Source: Paracoccus sp. MC1862 (lineage in GTDB: Bacteria; Pseudomonadota; Alphaproteobacteria; Rhodobacterales; Rhodobacteraceae). From it: DNA of 64,000 bases. Position 1 is the first letter of the stretch, and each line of letters opens with the position of its first letter. The position numbers and the translations under genes were made by a program. The notes beneath the pieces were generated by a model that did not search any database, was not told the DNA's origin, and was given only the letters and a program-made list of their open reading frames with translations. Shown piece by piece: positions 26,429-36,066 of this stretch. Location of the stretch: assembly GCF_016617715.1 (NCBI RefSeq), contig NZ_CP067225.1, positions 3,243,011 through 3,307,010 on the forward strand. The letters are read 5' to 3'.

Positions 26429-27955
26429 ATGGCCGCTCTGGACATGCCCGAGATCGAAGTCCGCGAAGGCGTCGACCGTGAGACGGTCGAGACCGTCGCC
26501 AACATGGGGTCCTACAAATACGGGTGGGAAACCGAGATCGAGATGGAATACGCCCCCAAGGGCGTCAACGAAGACATCGTCCGGCTGATCAGCCAGAAGA
26601 ACGACGAGCCCGAGTGGATGACCGAGTGGCGTCTGGCCGCCTTCCGCCGCTGGCAGGGCATGACCGAACCCCGCTGGGCGATGCTGAACTATCCCGACAT
26701 CGACTATCAGGACCAGTATTACTACGCCCGCCCGAAAAGCATGGCGGTGAAACCGAAGTCGCTGGACGAGGTCGATCCCGCGTTGCTGGCAACTTATGAA
26801 AAGCTGGGCATCCCGCTGAGGGAACAGGCGATCCTGGCCGGGGTCGAAGGGGCTGATGCGACGCCCGCCGACGCGCGCCGGGTCGCGGTGGACGCCGTCT
26901 TCGATTCGGTCAGCGTGGGGACGACCTTCAAGGACGAGCTGGCGAAGGCCGGCGTGATCTTCTGCTCGATCAGCGAGGCGATCCGCGAGCATCCCGAACT
27001 GGTGAAGAAATACCTCGGCTCGGTCGTGCCGCCCTCGGACAACTATTTCGCGACGCTGAACTCGGCCGTCTTCTCGGATGGATCCTTCGTCTATATCCCG
27101 CCGGGCGTCCGCTGCCCGATGGAACTGTCCACCTATTTCCGCATCAACGCGGAAAACACCGGCCAGTTCGAGCGCACGCTGATCATCGCCGACAAGGGCA
27201 GCCACGTCAGCTACCTGGAAGGCTGCACCGCGCCCAAGCGCGACGTGGCCCAGTTGCACGCGGCGGTGGTGGAAATCGTCGTGCTGGAAGACGCCGAGGT
27301 GAAATACTCCACCGTCCAGAACTGGTATCCGGGCGACGAGGAAGGGAAGGGCGGCATCTACAACTTCGTCACCAAGCGCGCCGACTGCCGCGAGGCCCGC
27401 GCCAAGGTGATGTGGACGCAGGTGGAAACCGGGTCCGCGATCACCTGGAAATATCCCTCGTGCATCCTGCGCGGCGATGAATCGCAGGGCGAGTTCTACT
27501 CGATCGCCATCACCAACAACGCCCAGCAGGCCGACACAGGGACCAAGATGATCCACCTCGGCAAGAACACCCGCTCGCGGATCGTGTCCAAGGGGATCTC
27601 CGCCGGTCAGGCCCAGAACACCTATCGGGGTCTGGTGACGATGCACCCGCGCGCCACCAACAGCCGCAACTATACCCAGTGCGACAGCCTGCTGATCGGC
27701 GACCAGTGCGGGGCGCATACCGTGCCCTATATCGAGGTCAAGAACAGCTCCTCGCGCGTGGAACACGAGGCCACCACCTCCAAGGTGGACGAGGACCAGT
27801 TGTTCTACTGCCGCGCCCGCGGCATGGACGAGGAAGAAGCGGTAGCCCTGGTCGTCAACGGCTTCTGCCGCGACGTGCTGCAGGCCCTGCCGATGGAATT
27901 CGCGATGGAGGCGCAGAGCCTGGTCGCGATCTCGCTGGAAGGTTCGGTGGGGTGA
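26429..27955 (+). CDS. sufB: Fe-S cluster assembly scaffold protein SufB
   Basis: A 508-residue subunit of the SufBCD scaffold, where Fe-S clusters are built. Family signatures: [16 protein letters not shown] near residue 30, the YFARPKS-like [46 protein letters not shown] (with the conserved Cys), and the C-terminal [18 protein letters not shown] with the conserved Glu and His. Full length. In this genome its stop overlaps the GTG start of a glycosyltransferase gene and not sufC, which is 1.07 kb downstream. Confidence 0.97.
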   Translation: MAALDMPEIEVREGVDRETVETVANMGSYKYGWETEIEMEYAPKGVNEDIVRLISQKNDEPEWMTEWRLAAFRRWQGMTEPRWAMLNYPDIDYQDQYYYARPKSMAVKPKSLDEVDPALLATYEKLGIPLREQAILAGVEGADATPADARRVAVDAVFDSVSVGTTFKDELAKAGVIFCSISEAIREHPELVKKYLGSVVPPSDNYFATLNSAVFSDGSFVYIPPGVRCPMELSTYFRINAENTGQFERTLIIADKGSHVSYLEGCTAPKRDVAQLHAAVVEIVVLEDAEVKYSTVQNWYPGDEEGKGGIYNFVTKRADCREARAKVMWTQVETGSAITWKYPSCILRGDESQGEFYSIAITNNAQQADTGTKMIHLGKNTRSRIVSKGISAGQAQNTYRGLVTMHPRATNSRNYTQCDSLLIGDQCGAHTVPYIEVKNSSSRVEHEATTSKVDEDQLFYCRARGMDEEEAVALVVNGFCRDVLQALPMEFAMEAQSLVAISLEGSVG

Positions 27956-28992
27956 CGCAGGAAGTCGATGCGGATGATAAGCTGCACGCTACGCTGTTCA
28001 CGGCCGTAAAGAATGAGGCACCGTTCCTTCTGGAATGGATTGCCTACCACAAGGTCATCGGCTTTGACAGGATTGCTATAGTCTCCAATCCTTCGAACGA
28101 CATGACGAATGAGCTGTTGGACTGCCTCGCTGCTGCCGGCGAGATCATTCACACCGTGACTGCGGTTTCGGATGGCGTAGCTCCGCAGGCTGCCGCTGCC
28201 GAAATCGCAAATGCGGAAAATTATATCCGCTCCGGAGATTGGGCAATCTGGCTGGATGCGGACGAGTTCCTGAACATCCATATCGGCGACGGCACCGTCG
28301 CTGATCTGGTCAATCATCTCGGCCCACGCCAAGCGATCATCATTCCGTGGCGCATTTTTGGGGATGGAGGAAATGAAACCTTTCCCGGACGTTTCATTTC
28401 TGAAAGCTTCATGCTGGCGGCAAGCCAAGACTCGGAAGTCAATCTGAAGGTCAAGACATTCTTCAGAATGAGTGATGCTGTCGTTGGTTTGTCAGGTCAC
28501 TCTGTTCATCGGCCGCTTCTGGCAGGATCTCTGCCTATCCAGAGTTTCGCCGGATGCGATGGACAGAGCCTGCCGGTGCATAACAGGGTTCACCGAAAGT
28601 GGGTCGAAGGTCTGAATCGATCACGGGCATCCAGAATTCCGGCAAATGAACTGAGCTATGAAGTTGCACAGATCAACCATTATTGCGTCAGAACCCCGGA
28701 ATACTTCGCTATGAAGCGTATCAGAGGTCGCGGATGGGCGGCGTCGCAGACTGGGGAGGCCAACAAGCGGCACAATGCCGAGTTCTACCAGCAGATGAAC
28801 CGGAATGACTGCGAGGATCAAAGCATCCTCAAGCACGAGGCTGCTGTCTCGGCGGAAATCGAGCGTCTCATGGCGATTTTCGGGGTCAGCGATGCACAGA
28901 ACCAGGCTTTGCAGAGCGCCATTACTCAACTCCGTCAAGCAACTGCCAGTCACACCTTGCCAGAAGCTGTCAGCAGTGCCGTCCAGCTCTAG
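27952..28992 (+). CDS. Glycosyltransferase family 2-like protein inside the suf operon
   Basis: A 346-residue protein of the glycosyltransferase family 2 type that starts with a short conserved core and not a membrane anchor. [28 protein letters not shown] (residues about 14-41, in two parts) and [10 protein letters not shown] (DxD near residue 100) are the family's nucleotide-sugar and metal motifs. Start GTG at 27952 overlaps the sufB TGA (GTGA). Base composition is clearly lower in GC than sufB and sufC on either side, and codon choice is mixed (TTT, AAT, ATA present), which suggests transfer. SufC starts 30 bp after its stop with its own strong ribosome site. Sugar donor and acceptor unknown. 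Confidence 0.8.
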   Translation: MTQEVDADDKLHATLFTAVKNEAPFLLEWIAYHKVIGFDRIAIVSNPSNDMTNELLDCLAAAGEIIHTVTAVSDGVAPQAAAAEIANAENYIRSGDWAIWLDADEFLNIHIGDGTVADLVNHLGPRQAIIIPWRIFGDGGNETFPGRFISESFMLAASQDSEVNLKVKTFFRMSDAVVGLSGHSVHRPLLAGSLPIQSFAGCDGQSLPVHNRVHRKWVEGLNRSRASRIPANELSYEVAQINHYCVRTPEYFAMKRIRGRGWAASQTGEANKRHNAEFYQQMNRNDCEDQSILKHEAAVSAEIERLMAIFGVSDAQNQALQSAITQLRQATASHTLPEAVSSAVQL

Positions 28993-29022
28993 TCTGGCCC
29001 AACAAGAATAAAGGAGATGAAC

Positions 29023-29776
<754 letters not shown>

Positions 29777-29784
<8 letters not shown>

Positions 29785-31114
29785 GGCCGCGACCATGACC
29801 ATCCAGACCCCCGTGATCGAGGGCGCGCCGCGTTCCGCGCCCGCCGACGTTCAACTCGCCGCCCGGCTTGACGCCGCGCCTGCGCCGATGACCGGCACCA
29901 CTGCCGCTGCCCGCGCCGATGCCTTGGCGCGACTGAAGGCGCAGGGCCTGCCCGGCCCGCGCCATGAATACTGGCGCTATACCGACCCCGCGCTCTTCAA
30001 CGCTGCCCTCCCCGAGCCTCTGCCGGCCGAGGCCATCGGCGGCGAGCCGACGCTGTTCGCCGATGTGGACAAGCTGCGGCTGGTCTTCACCGATGGCCGC
30101 TTCGACGCCGCCGCCTCGGACGACCTGAAGCTGTCGGGAATCGAGATCGCCACGCTGGCCCAGGCCGACGCGCAGCCCGGCCACTGGGTTGGCGAGGCTT
30201 ACGGCAAGCTGGAAGCGCAGGGGCAAAAGCCCGTCGCGCGTGCCTTCGCCGCGCTGAACACGGCTGTGGCTACTGATGGTGTGGTGATCCGCGTCACCGG
30301 ACAGGCTGCGCGGCCGGTGCAGGTCCTTTACCGCGTTTCGGACCCGGCGGCGGATGTGATCGTGCATCACATCCTGCGGGTGGAGGAAGGCGCGGACCTG
30401 ACGCTGCTGGAAAATGGCCTTGTCGGCGCGCGCGGCAACGTGGTGATCGAGGCTGACCTCGCCCCTGGCGCGAAGCTGCACCACATCTCGGCCCACCGCG
30501 CCGGGATCGCCCGCGTCTTCAACAGCCACCTGTTCTCGCGCGTGGCCGAGGGCGCCTCGCTGAAAAGCTTCGAGCTGTCGGTCGACGGCCGCCACATGCG
30601 GTCGGAATCGGTGATCGAGCTTGCGGGCGACGATGCCGTGGCCCATGTCGCCGCCGCCGTGCTGGGCGATGGTGACAACCTGCGCCATGACGACACCGTG
30701 TTCATCACCCACGGGGGTCTGCGCGGCGAAAGCCGGCAGGTCTTCAAGAAGGTGCTGAAGAACGGCGCGACCGGCGTCTTCCAAGGCAAGATCCTCGTGA
30801 AGCCGGGGGCGCAGAAGACCGATGGCTACCAGATCAGCCAGGCCCTGCTGCTGGATGAAACCAGCCAGTTCCTCGCCAAGCCCGAACTGGAAATCTACGC
30901 CGACGACGTGAAGTGCTCGCACGGCTCGACCACCGGGGCGCTTGACGAAACCGCGCTGTTCTACCTGCGCTCGCGCGGGATTCCGCAGGAACGGGCGGTG
31001 GTGCTGCTGGTCCTCAGCTTCCTTGCCGACGCGCTGGAAGAGGTCGAGAACGACGAGCTGCGCGCCGAGATCTCCGGCAGGCTCGAAGACTGGCTGACCG
31101 CGAAGGCGCGCTGA
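29777..31114 (+). CDS. sufD: Fe-S cluster assembly protein SufD
   Basis: A 445-residue partner of SufB in the SufBC2D scaffold. N-terminal helical part with LPGPRHEYWRYTD, then the beta-helix with VHHILRVEEGADLTLLENG, and the C-terminal SufD/SufB core KTDGYQISQALLLDE and ADDVKCSHGSTTGALDE with the conserved Cys-Ser-His. Start 29777 overlaps sufC by 8 nt and has GAGGTGG upstream; ATG 29795 is an alternative that drops six residues. Its stop is 1 bp before the GTG of the first YIP1-like gene. Confidence 0.95.
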
Positions 31115-31115
31115 G

Positions 31116-31604
31116 GTGGCGCTGGTCCCGCGCATCCTGCAGACTTGGCGCAGGCCCGGCGCGGCGGTGCGCGGGATGGCCGGCATTTCCGAAGCGGGCC
31201 TGCTGGCGCTGCTGCTGGGCACGATGGCGGTCTATTTCGTCGCGCAATGGCCGGCGCACGCGCGGGCGGCGGCGCTGGACCCATCGGTGCCGCTGCAGGC
31301 GCGGCTGGGCGGTGCGTTGCTGGCGACGCTGTTCCTGATGCCGCTGGTCGTCATGACGGCGGCGCTGGTGGTGCAGCTTCTCCTCCGCGCCTTCGGCACG
31401 CGGATCGAGGGCTTCGAATCCCGCCTTGCGCTGGTCTGGGCGCTGGCCGCGGCCTCGCCCGTCATGCTGCTGCAAGGGTTGACGCAGGGGTTCGTGGGGC
31501 CGGGGCCCGCCCTGACGGTGGTGAACCTGCTGGCGGGCGCGGCGTTTCTGGTGTTCTGGATCGCCGGGCTTCGCGCCCTGTCCCGCAAAAGGCACCCTGC
31601 ATGA
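31116..31604 (+). CDS. YIP1-like membrane protein 1 of the suf operon
   Basis: A 162-residue membrane protein with about four hydrophobic helices (LLALLLGTMAVYFVA, LLATLFLMPLVVMTAALVV, LALVWALAAASPVML, LLAGAAFLVFWIAGL) and a basic end (LRALSRKRHPA). The layout fits the small YIP1-family proteins seen near suf genes in related bacteria; this is a weak family call. Start GTG 31116, 1 bp after the sufD stop; stop overlaps the next ATG by 4 nt. Confidence 0.65.
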   Translation: MALVPRILQTWRRPGAAVRGMAGISEAGLLALLLGTMAVYFVAQWPAHARAAALDPSVPLQARLGGALLATLFLMPLVVMTAALVVQLLLRAFGTRIEGFESRLALVWALAAASPVMLLQGLTQGFVGPGPALTVVNLLAGAAFLVFWIAGLRALSRKRHPA

Positions 31605-32179
31605 TAGAACTGATGAGGCTGACCGTCCGCGACCCGCAGACGGGATTCCGGATGCTGCAAGCCAGGCCCTGGGGGCCGGGCGACCGCTGGGCGCTGGTCT
31701 TCGCGACCGCCGCGGCCTCGGCCGTGCTGTCCTGGATGGGCGCGGCCCTGATGTCGGGACCCGAGGGCGGGGCGGGGGTGCTGGGGATGCTCACGGCCTC
31801 GCCGATCTCGATGGCCTCGGTGCAGGTCGTCTCGGCCGCCTTCGGCGCCTATCTGCTGGCCGAGGTCGGCCGCATCTTCGGCGGCACCGGCAAGTTCGCC
31901 GACGCGCTGCTGGCCGTCGGCTGGATCGAGGCGATCATGGTCGCCCTGCAGACCATCCAGCTTGCCGTCACCCTGATCCTGCCGCCGCTGGGCGCGCTGG
32001 TCGGCATTGCGACGCTGCTGCTGGCCGCCTATCTGATGGTGGCCCTGACGATGGCGGTGCACGGCTTCCGCAATGCGCTGATGGTGGTGATGGGCATTCT
32101 TGGCACGATCATGCTGACCAGCTTTCTTCTGTCCATCCTCGCCGCCACCCTCGGGGTCCTGCCGGGAGCGCCCACATGA
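31601..32179 (+). CDS. YIP1-family membrane protein 2 of the suf operon
   Basis: A 192-residue protein starting MIELMRLTVRDP. The N-terminal PQTGFRMLQAR is the YIP1-type amphipathic lead; four to five hydrophobic helices follow, including WALVFATAAASAVLSWMGAA and LLAAYLMVALTMAVHGF. ATG 31601 overlaps the preceding stop, and its TGA (32177-32179) overlaps the sufS ATG (32176), so it is embedded in the operon. It shares topology with the preceding gene and the two may be paralogues. Role in Fe-S assembly unknown. Confidence 0.72.
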   Translation: MIELMRLTVRDPQTGFRMLQARPWGPGDRWALVFATAAASAVLSWMGAALMSGPEGGAGVLGMLTASPISMASVQVVSAAFGAYLLAEVGRIFGGTGKFADALLAVGWIEAIMVALQTIQLAVTLILPPLGALVGIATLLLAAYLMVALTMAVHGFRNALMVVMGILGTIMLTSFLLSILAATLGVLPGAPT

Positions 32180-33387
32180 GCTTTGACATCACCCGCGTCC
32201 GCGCCGATTTCCCGATCCTGTCGCGGCAGGTGAACGGGCGGCCTCTGGTCTACCTGGACAGCGGCGCCAGCGCGCAGAAGCCGCAGGTGGTGATCGACGC
32301 GATCTCGGCGGCCTATGCGGGCGAATACGCCAACGTCCACCGTGGCCTGCATTTCCTGTCGAACCTCGCGACTGACAACTATGAACGGGTGCGCGGGATC
32401 ATCGCCCGCTTCCTGAACGCGCGGGATGAAAGCGAGGTCGTCTTCACCAGCGGCTCGACCGAGGGGATCAACCTCGTCAGCTACGGCTGGGCCGCGCCGC
32501 GCCTGCAGCCCGGCGACGAGATCCTGCTGTCGGTGCTGGAACACCACGCCAATATCGTCCCCTGGCATTTCCTGCGCGAACGCCAGGGCGTCGTCCTGCG
32601 CTGGGTCGAACCCGAGCCCGACGGCAGCCTTCCGCCCGAAAAGGTGCTGGCGGCGGTGGGACCGAAGACGCGGCTGATCGCCGTCACCCATATGTCCAAC
32701 GTGACCGGCACGGTGGTGGACGTGGGCGCCATCGCGCGGGGGACGGACGTGCCGGTGCTGGTCGATGGCAGTCAGGCGGCGGTGCATATGCCGGTGGACG
32801 TGGATGCGCTCGGCTGCGATTTCTACTGCATCACCGGGCACAAGCTTTACGGCCCCTCGGGTTCCGGCGCGATCTGGATACGGGCCGAGCGGCAGGCCGA
32901 GATGCGCCCCTTCTTCGGCGGTGGCGACATGATCCGCGAGGTGTCGCGCGATGCGGTCAGCTACGCCGACCCGCCGTTGCGCTTCGAGGCCGGCACCCCC
33001 GGCATCGTCAACCAGATCGGCCTTGGCGCGGCGTTGGAATACTTGATGGGCCTGGGGATGGACAACATCTCCGCGCATGAGGCAGGTTTGCGCGACTATG
33101 CGGTGGAACGTCTGGGCGGGCTGAACTGGCTGCAGATTCAGGGAACAGCGCCGGGCAAGGGCGCGATCTTTTCCATGACCATGGAAGGGGCGCATGCCCA
33201 TGACATCGCCACGATCCTCGACCAGCGCGGCATCGCGGTGCGGGCGGGGACGCATTGCGCCATGCCGCTGATGCAGCACTACGGCCTTGCCGCCTCGGCG
33301 CGCGCCAGCTTTGCCATGTACAACACCCGCGAGGACGTGGACGCCCTCGTTTCGGGGCTGGAATTCTGCCGCGAGCTGTTCGCCTGA
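32176..33387 (+). CDS. sufS: Cysteine desulfurase SufS
   Basis: A 403-residue group II desulfurase that feeds sulfur to the SufBCD scaffold. FPILSRQVNGRPLVYLDSGASAQKP in the first 40 residues (in two parts), FTSGSTEGINLVSYGW, the PLP lysine in CITGHKLYGPSGSG, and the sulfur-carrying Cys in RAGTHCAMPLMQHYG. The last feature separates it from the IscS-type enzyme at 25376. Last recognised suf gene here; no sufE, sufU or sufT follows. Confidence 0.96.
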   Translation: MSFDITRVRADFPILSRQVNGRPLVYLDSGASAQKPQVVIDAISAAYAGEYANVHRGLHFLSNLATDNYERVRGIIARFLNARDESEVVFTSGSTEGINLVSYGWAAPRLQPGDEILLSVLEHHANIVPWHFLRERQGVVLRWVEPEPDGSLPPEKVLAAVGPKTRLIAVTHMSNVTGTVVDVGAIARGTDVPVLVDGSQAAVHMPVDVDALGCDFYCITGHKLYGPSGSGAIWIRAERQAEMRPFFGGGDMIREVSRDAVSYADPPLRFEAGTPGIVNQIGLGAALEYLMGLGMDNISAHEAGLRDYAVERLGGLNWLQIQGTAPGKGAIFSMTMEGAHAHDIATILDQRGIAVRAGTHCAMPLMQHYGLAASARASFAMYNTREDVDALVSGLEFCRELFA

Positions 33388-33441
33388 CAACGGTTTCTTA
33401 AGCCTGCCCTGCTATCCCCTCCTCATATTCGGGGGTGGCTG

Positions 33442-34245
33442 ATGCGGTTGGGTTGGGTTCTTGCGCTGCTGTTCCTGCCAGCGCCGGCGCTTGCCGCGCC
33501 CGGCCCGGCAGATCAGCCGGCGGCGGTCTGCGAATGGGCGGCGATGACGGCGGCGGCCGAGATGGGGGTGCCGCCCGACATCCTCGGCGCGCTGACCCTG
33601 ACCGAAACGGGGCGGCGGCGCGGCGACCTCGTCCGCCCCTGGGCCTGGAGCGTGAATGCCGAAGGCGCGGGAAGCTGGTTCGACGATCCGGCCGAGGCGC
33701 TGGCCTTCGCGCAGGACCGCATCGAGCAGGGGCGGGTGAACCTCGACATCGGCTGCTTTCAGTTGAACTACCGCTGGCACGGCGAGAACTTCCCGTCCGT
33801 GGTCGAGATGTTCGACCCGCTGGAAAACGCCCGCTACGCCGCCCGCTTCGTCCGCGACCTTCATGCCGAGACGGGCGACTGGCGGCGGGCGGCGGGCGCG
33901 TTCCATTCGCGCACGACGGTCCATGCGAACCGCTATCTCGCCCGCTTCGACGAGTTGCGGGCGACATTCAAGGCGCAGGGGTTCCAGGGGATGACCGGCG
34001 CGCCGGAAACCTACAACAGCTTCGCCATGGCCGCGCCGGTCGCGCCGGAAAAGGTGGCGCGGGCGCGGCAACGCTTGACGCTGCTGGGCGCGCCGGTGGG
34101 GTCGGAAAGGACCGGCTCGCCGGGATCGCTGGCGGTGGTGGGGCGCGGGCGCGGCCCGCTGATCGGCAGCAGCCGGGGCAGCCTGCTGGCCATGGGTCAG
34201 GGGCCGGAGGAACCAAAGGCCGAGGCGCCATCCGAGCCGCTGTGA
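33442..34245 (+). CDS. Lytic transglycosylase SLT-domain protein (exported)
   Basis: A 267-residue exported murein hydrolase candidate. Signal peptide MRLGWVLALLFLPAPALAA with cleavage near residue 19. The SLT-like domain has the catalytic-Glu segment GALTLTETGRR (Glu about residue 54), WAWSVNAEG, the conserved IGCFQLNYRWHG and YAARFVRDLH. The C-terminal 80 residues are Gly/Arg/Ser-rich and low complexity. The last 49 bp overlap the 3' end of the kinase gene on the other strand. Confidence 0.83.
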   Translation: MRLGWVLALLFLPAPALAAPGPADQPAAVCEWAAMTAAAEMGVPPDILGALTLTETGRRRGDLVRPWAWSVNAEGAGSWFDDPAEALAFAQDRIEQGRVNLDIGCFQLNYRWHGENFPSVVEMFDPLENARYAARFVRDLHAETGDWRRAAGAFHSRTTVHANRYLARFDELRATFKAQGFQGMTGAPETYNSFAMAAPVAPEKVARARQRLTLLGAPVGSERTGSPGSLAVVGRGRGPLIGSSRGSLLAMGQGPEEPKAEAPSEPL

Positions 34246-35873
34246 CCCGCCAGCGCCAGGGGAAAGGCGATGGTGACGACCATGCCGTCGGACCCGAAGG
34301 CGCGGGCGAACGCGCCGTTCAGGTCGCCCTCGATCAGCGCATGGATCAGTTGCGACCCGAAGCCGCCATTTCCGTTCTGGTCCTCACGGCCGGGCGCCGG
34401 GCTGGCGTCCGGTTCGTTCCACCTCAGCACCAGCCAGTCGGCGCCGGCGCGCCGTTCAACCGTCCAGTCGATGCGGATCGTCAGGTCGTCCGAGTTTTCC
34501 CCGTATTTCATCGCGTTGGTGCTGAGCTCATAGGCGACCAGCCCCAAGGCCTGCGCCTCGCGCCCGTTCAGCCGCACCGGCGGGCCGTTCAGCATCCCTT
34601 CGGCCTGCGCGGCGGCAACGACGCCGCCGACCTCGGCCCGCAGCAGTCCGGCAAGTTCCGCAGATCCCTGATCGGTGCGGTTCACGGCATCCTGCGCCTT
34701 GGCCATCGCCGACAGCCGCGCCCCGAACACGCGCCCGAATTCCTGCAGGTCCGGGGCCGAGCGCATCGTCTGCCGGGCAATCGCCTGGATGCGGGCCAGG
34801 TGGTTCTTGATCCGGTGCTGCATCTCGCGCAGCAGCAGCGTGCGCTCATCGGCCTCGCGGGCGGACTGAACGGCGCGCAACTCTGCCTCGCGCAGCGCGC
34901 GCATGAAGTTGCGCGTGGCGCCGGTCACCGCGATCAGCAGCAGCAGCGACAATGCCCCGACCATCAGGCTGGCCGTGCGATCGTCCAGCCCCAGAAAGCC
35001 GGGGGCGGGAACCATCGTCAACTGCCAGTTCCGCCCGGCGATGGCGATCTCGCGCGTGGCGGCGCGGTTCAGCAGGCGGGCGGGCGCATCCTCGGGGATG
35101 TTGTCGAACAGCGGCTGGCCGGGCGCCTGCCGGTCCATCGTCCGCAGCGACAAGGGCAGGTCCGGCAGTTCGGCCAGAACCGCGTGATGCAGGTCGCCGG
35201 CGCGATAGGGCGCATAGACCCAGCCGCCGTCCCGGCCCTCGCGCATCCCGAACAGCCCGATCCGGGTGGGGATGTAGATCAGGAAACCCGCCTGCTTTTC
35301 GGCGGTGATCTCCTGCACCAGTTCCACCGGCCCGGTCGCCTGCGCCTCGCCGCTTTCAAGGGCGGCGATCATTGCCTCGCGGCGCACGGATTCGGCGAAC
35401 ATGTCATAGCCGATCGCCTGCCGGTTCCGAGCGTCCATGGGTTCGAGCATGGTGATGGGGCCGACAAGCGGCTGGTCGCTGCCCGGACGCGCAACCGCCG
35501 GCCAGCCGTGGTTGGCAGAGATCCGCTCAAGGGCCGGGCGCTGGAGGTCCGCCGGCAGCAGCGCGGCAAAGCCGATCCCCTGGATGCCGCGATAATCGCT
35601 TTGCAGTTCCAGCCCTTCGACATAGCGGCGGAATTCTTCCACGGAAACCGGCTGGTCCTGCGCGTCGAAGTAGCTGCGCGTGCCCCGCAACAGGGCGACA
35701 TGCTGGATCATCCGCTGCTCGATCCGGCCCGACACCAGATCGGCAAGCCGTTCAAAACGAAGCACGGCCGCCCGGTTTTCCAGCCGGACAGTAAAGGCGG
35801 TCAGGCCGATGCCAAGCGTCAGAGTCACGAAAACCGCGCACAACATCAGCAAGGTCTGGCGCGTGGTTGTCAT
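34197..35873 (-). CDS. CHASE-domain sensor kinase of the HWE/HisKA_2 type
   Basis: A 558-residue membrane-bound histidine kinase. Transmembrane helix 1 at about residues 8-28, a periplasmic CHASE domain (VEGLELQSDYRGIQGIGFA near residue 90, PITMLEPMDARNRQAIGYDM), a second helix near 305-325, then a coiled stretch with ALREAELRAVQSAREADER. The phospho-acceptor box is LLREMQHRIKNHLARIQ, the HWE/HisKA_2 form, followed by the N-box YELSTNAMKYGE. No receiver domain and no adjacent response regulator gene, so its partner is elsewhere. Start 35873 (MTTTRQTLLM). Confidence 0.87.
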   Translation of the reverse strand: MTTTRQTLLMLCAVFVTLTLGIGLTAFTVRLENRAAVLRFERLADLVSGRIEQRMIQHVALLRGTRSYFDAQDQPVSVEEFRRYVEGLELQSDYRGIQGIGFAALLPADLQRPALERISANHGWPAVARPGSDQPLVGPITMLEPMDARNRQAIGYDMFAESVRREAMIAALESGEAQATGPVELVQEITAEKQAGFLIYIPTRIGLFGMREGRDGGWVYAPYRAGDLHHAVLAELPDLPLSLRTMDRQAPGQPLFDNIPEDAPARLLNRAATREIAIAGRNWQLTMVPAPGFLGLDDRTASLMVGALSLLLLIAVTGATRNFMRALREAELRAVQSAREADERTLLLREMQHRIKNHLARIQAIARQTMRSAPDLQEFGRVFGARLSAMAKAQDAVNRTDQGSAELAGLLRAEVGGVVAAAQAEGMLNGPPVRLNGREAQALGLVAYELSTNAMKYGENSDDLTIRIDWTVERRAGADWLVLRWNEPDASPAPGREDQNGNGGFGSQLIHALIEGDLNGAFARAFGSDGMVVTIAFPLALAGHSGSDGASAFGSSGP

Positions 35874-36066
35874 GGTATGTTCAGAACGCGAAGGCCGATC
35901 CAGGAATGCGACAGGGCCTCGCGGATAAGCCAGCGGCGGCTTTGCCCTTCCCTACGATGGGGCGGGGAACCTGTCCAGCGGCTTCTGAGCGGCCGCGCCG
36001 TTCCCGGCCAACAGCCGTCCTGCCTGGCCGCAGTGATCGCAGCCCCGCATTGAACCGGCTGGCTCC

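Noticed and set aside
25736..27766. 676-codon minus-strand frame opposite the desulfurase and sufB
   Set aside because: Antisense shadow of sufB and the desulfurase gene.
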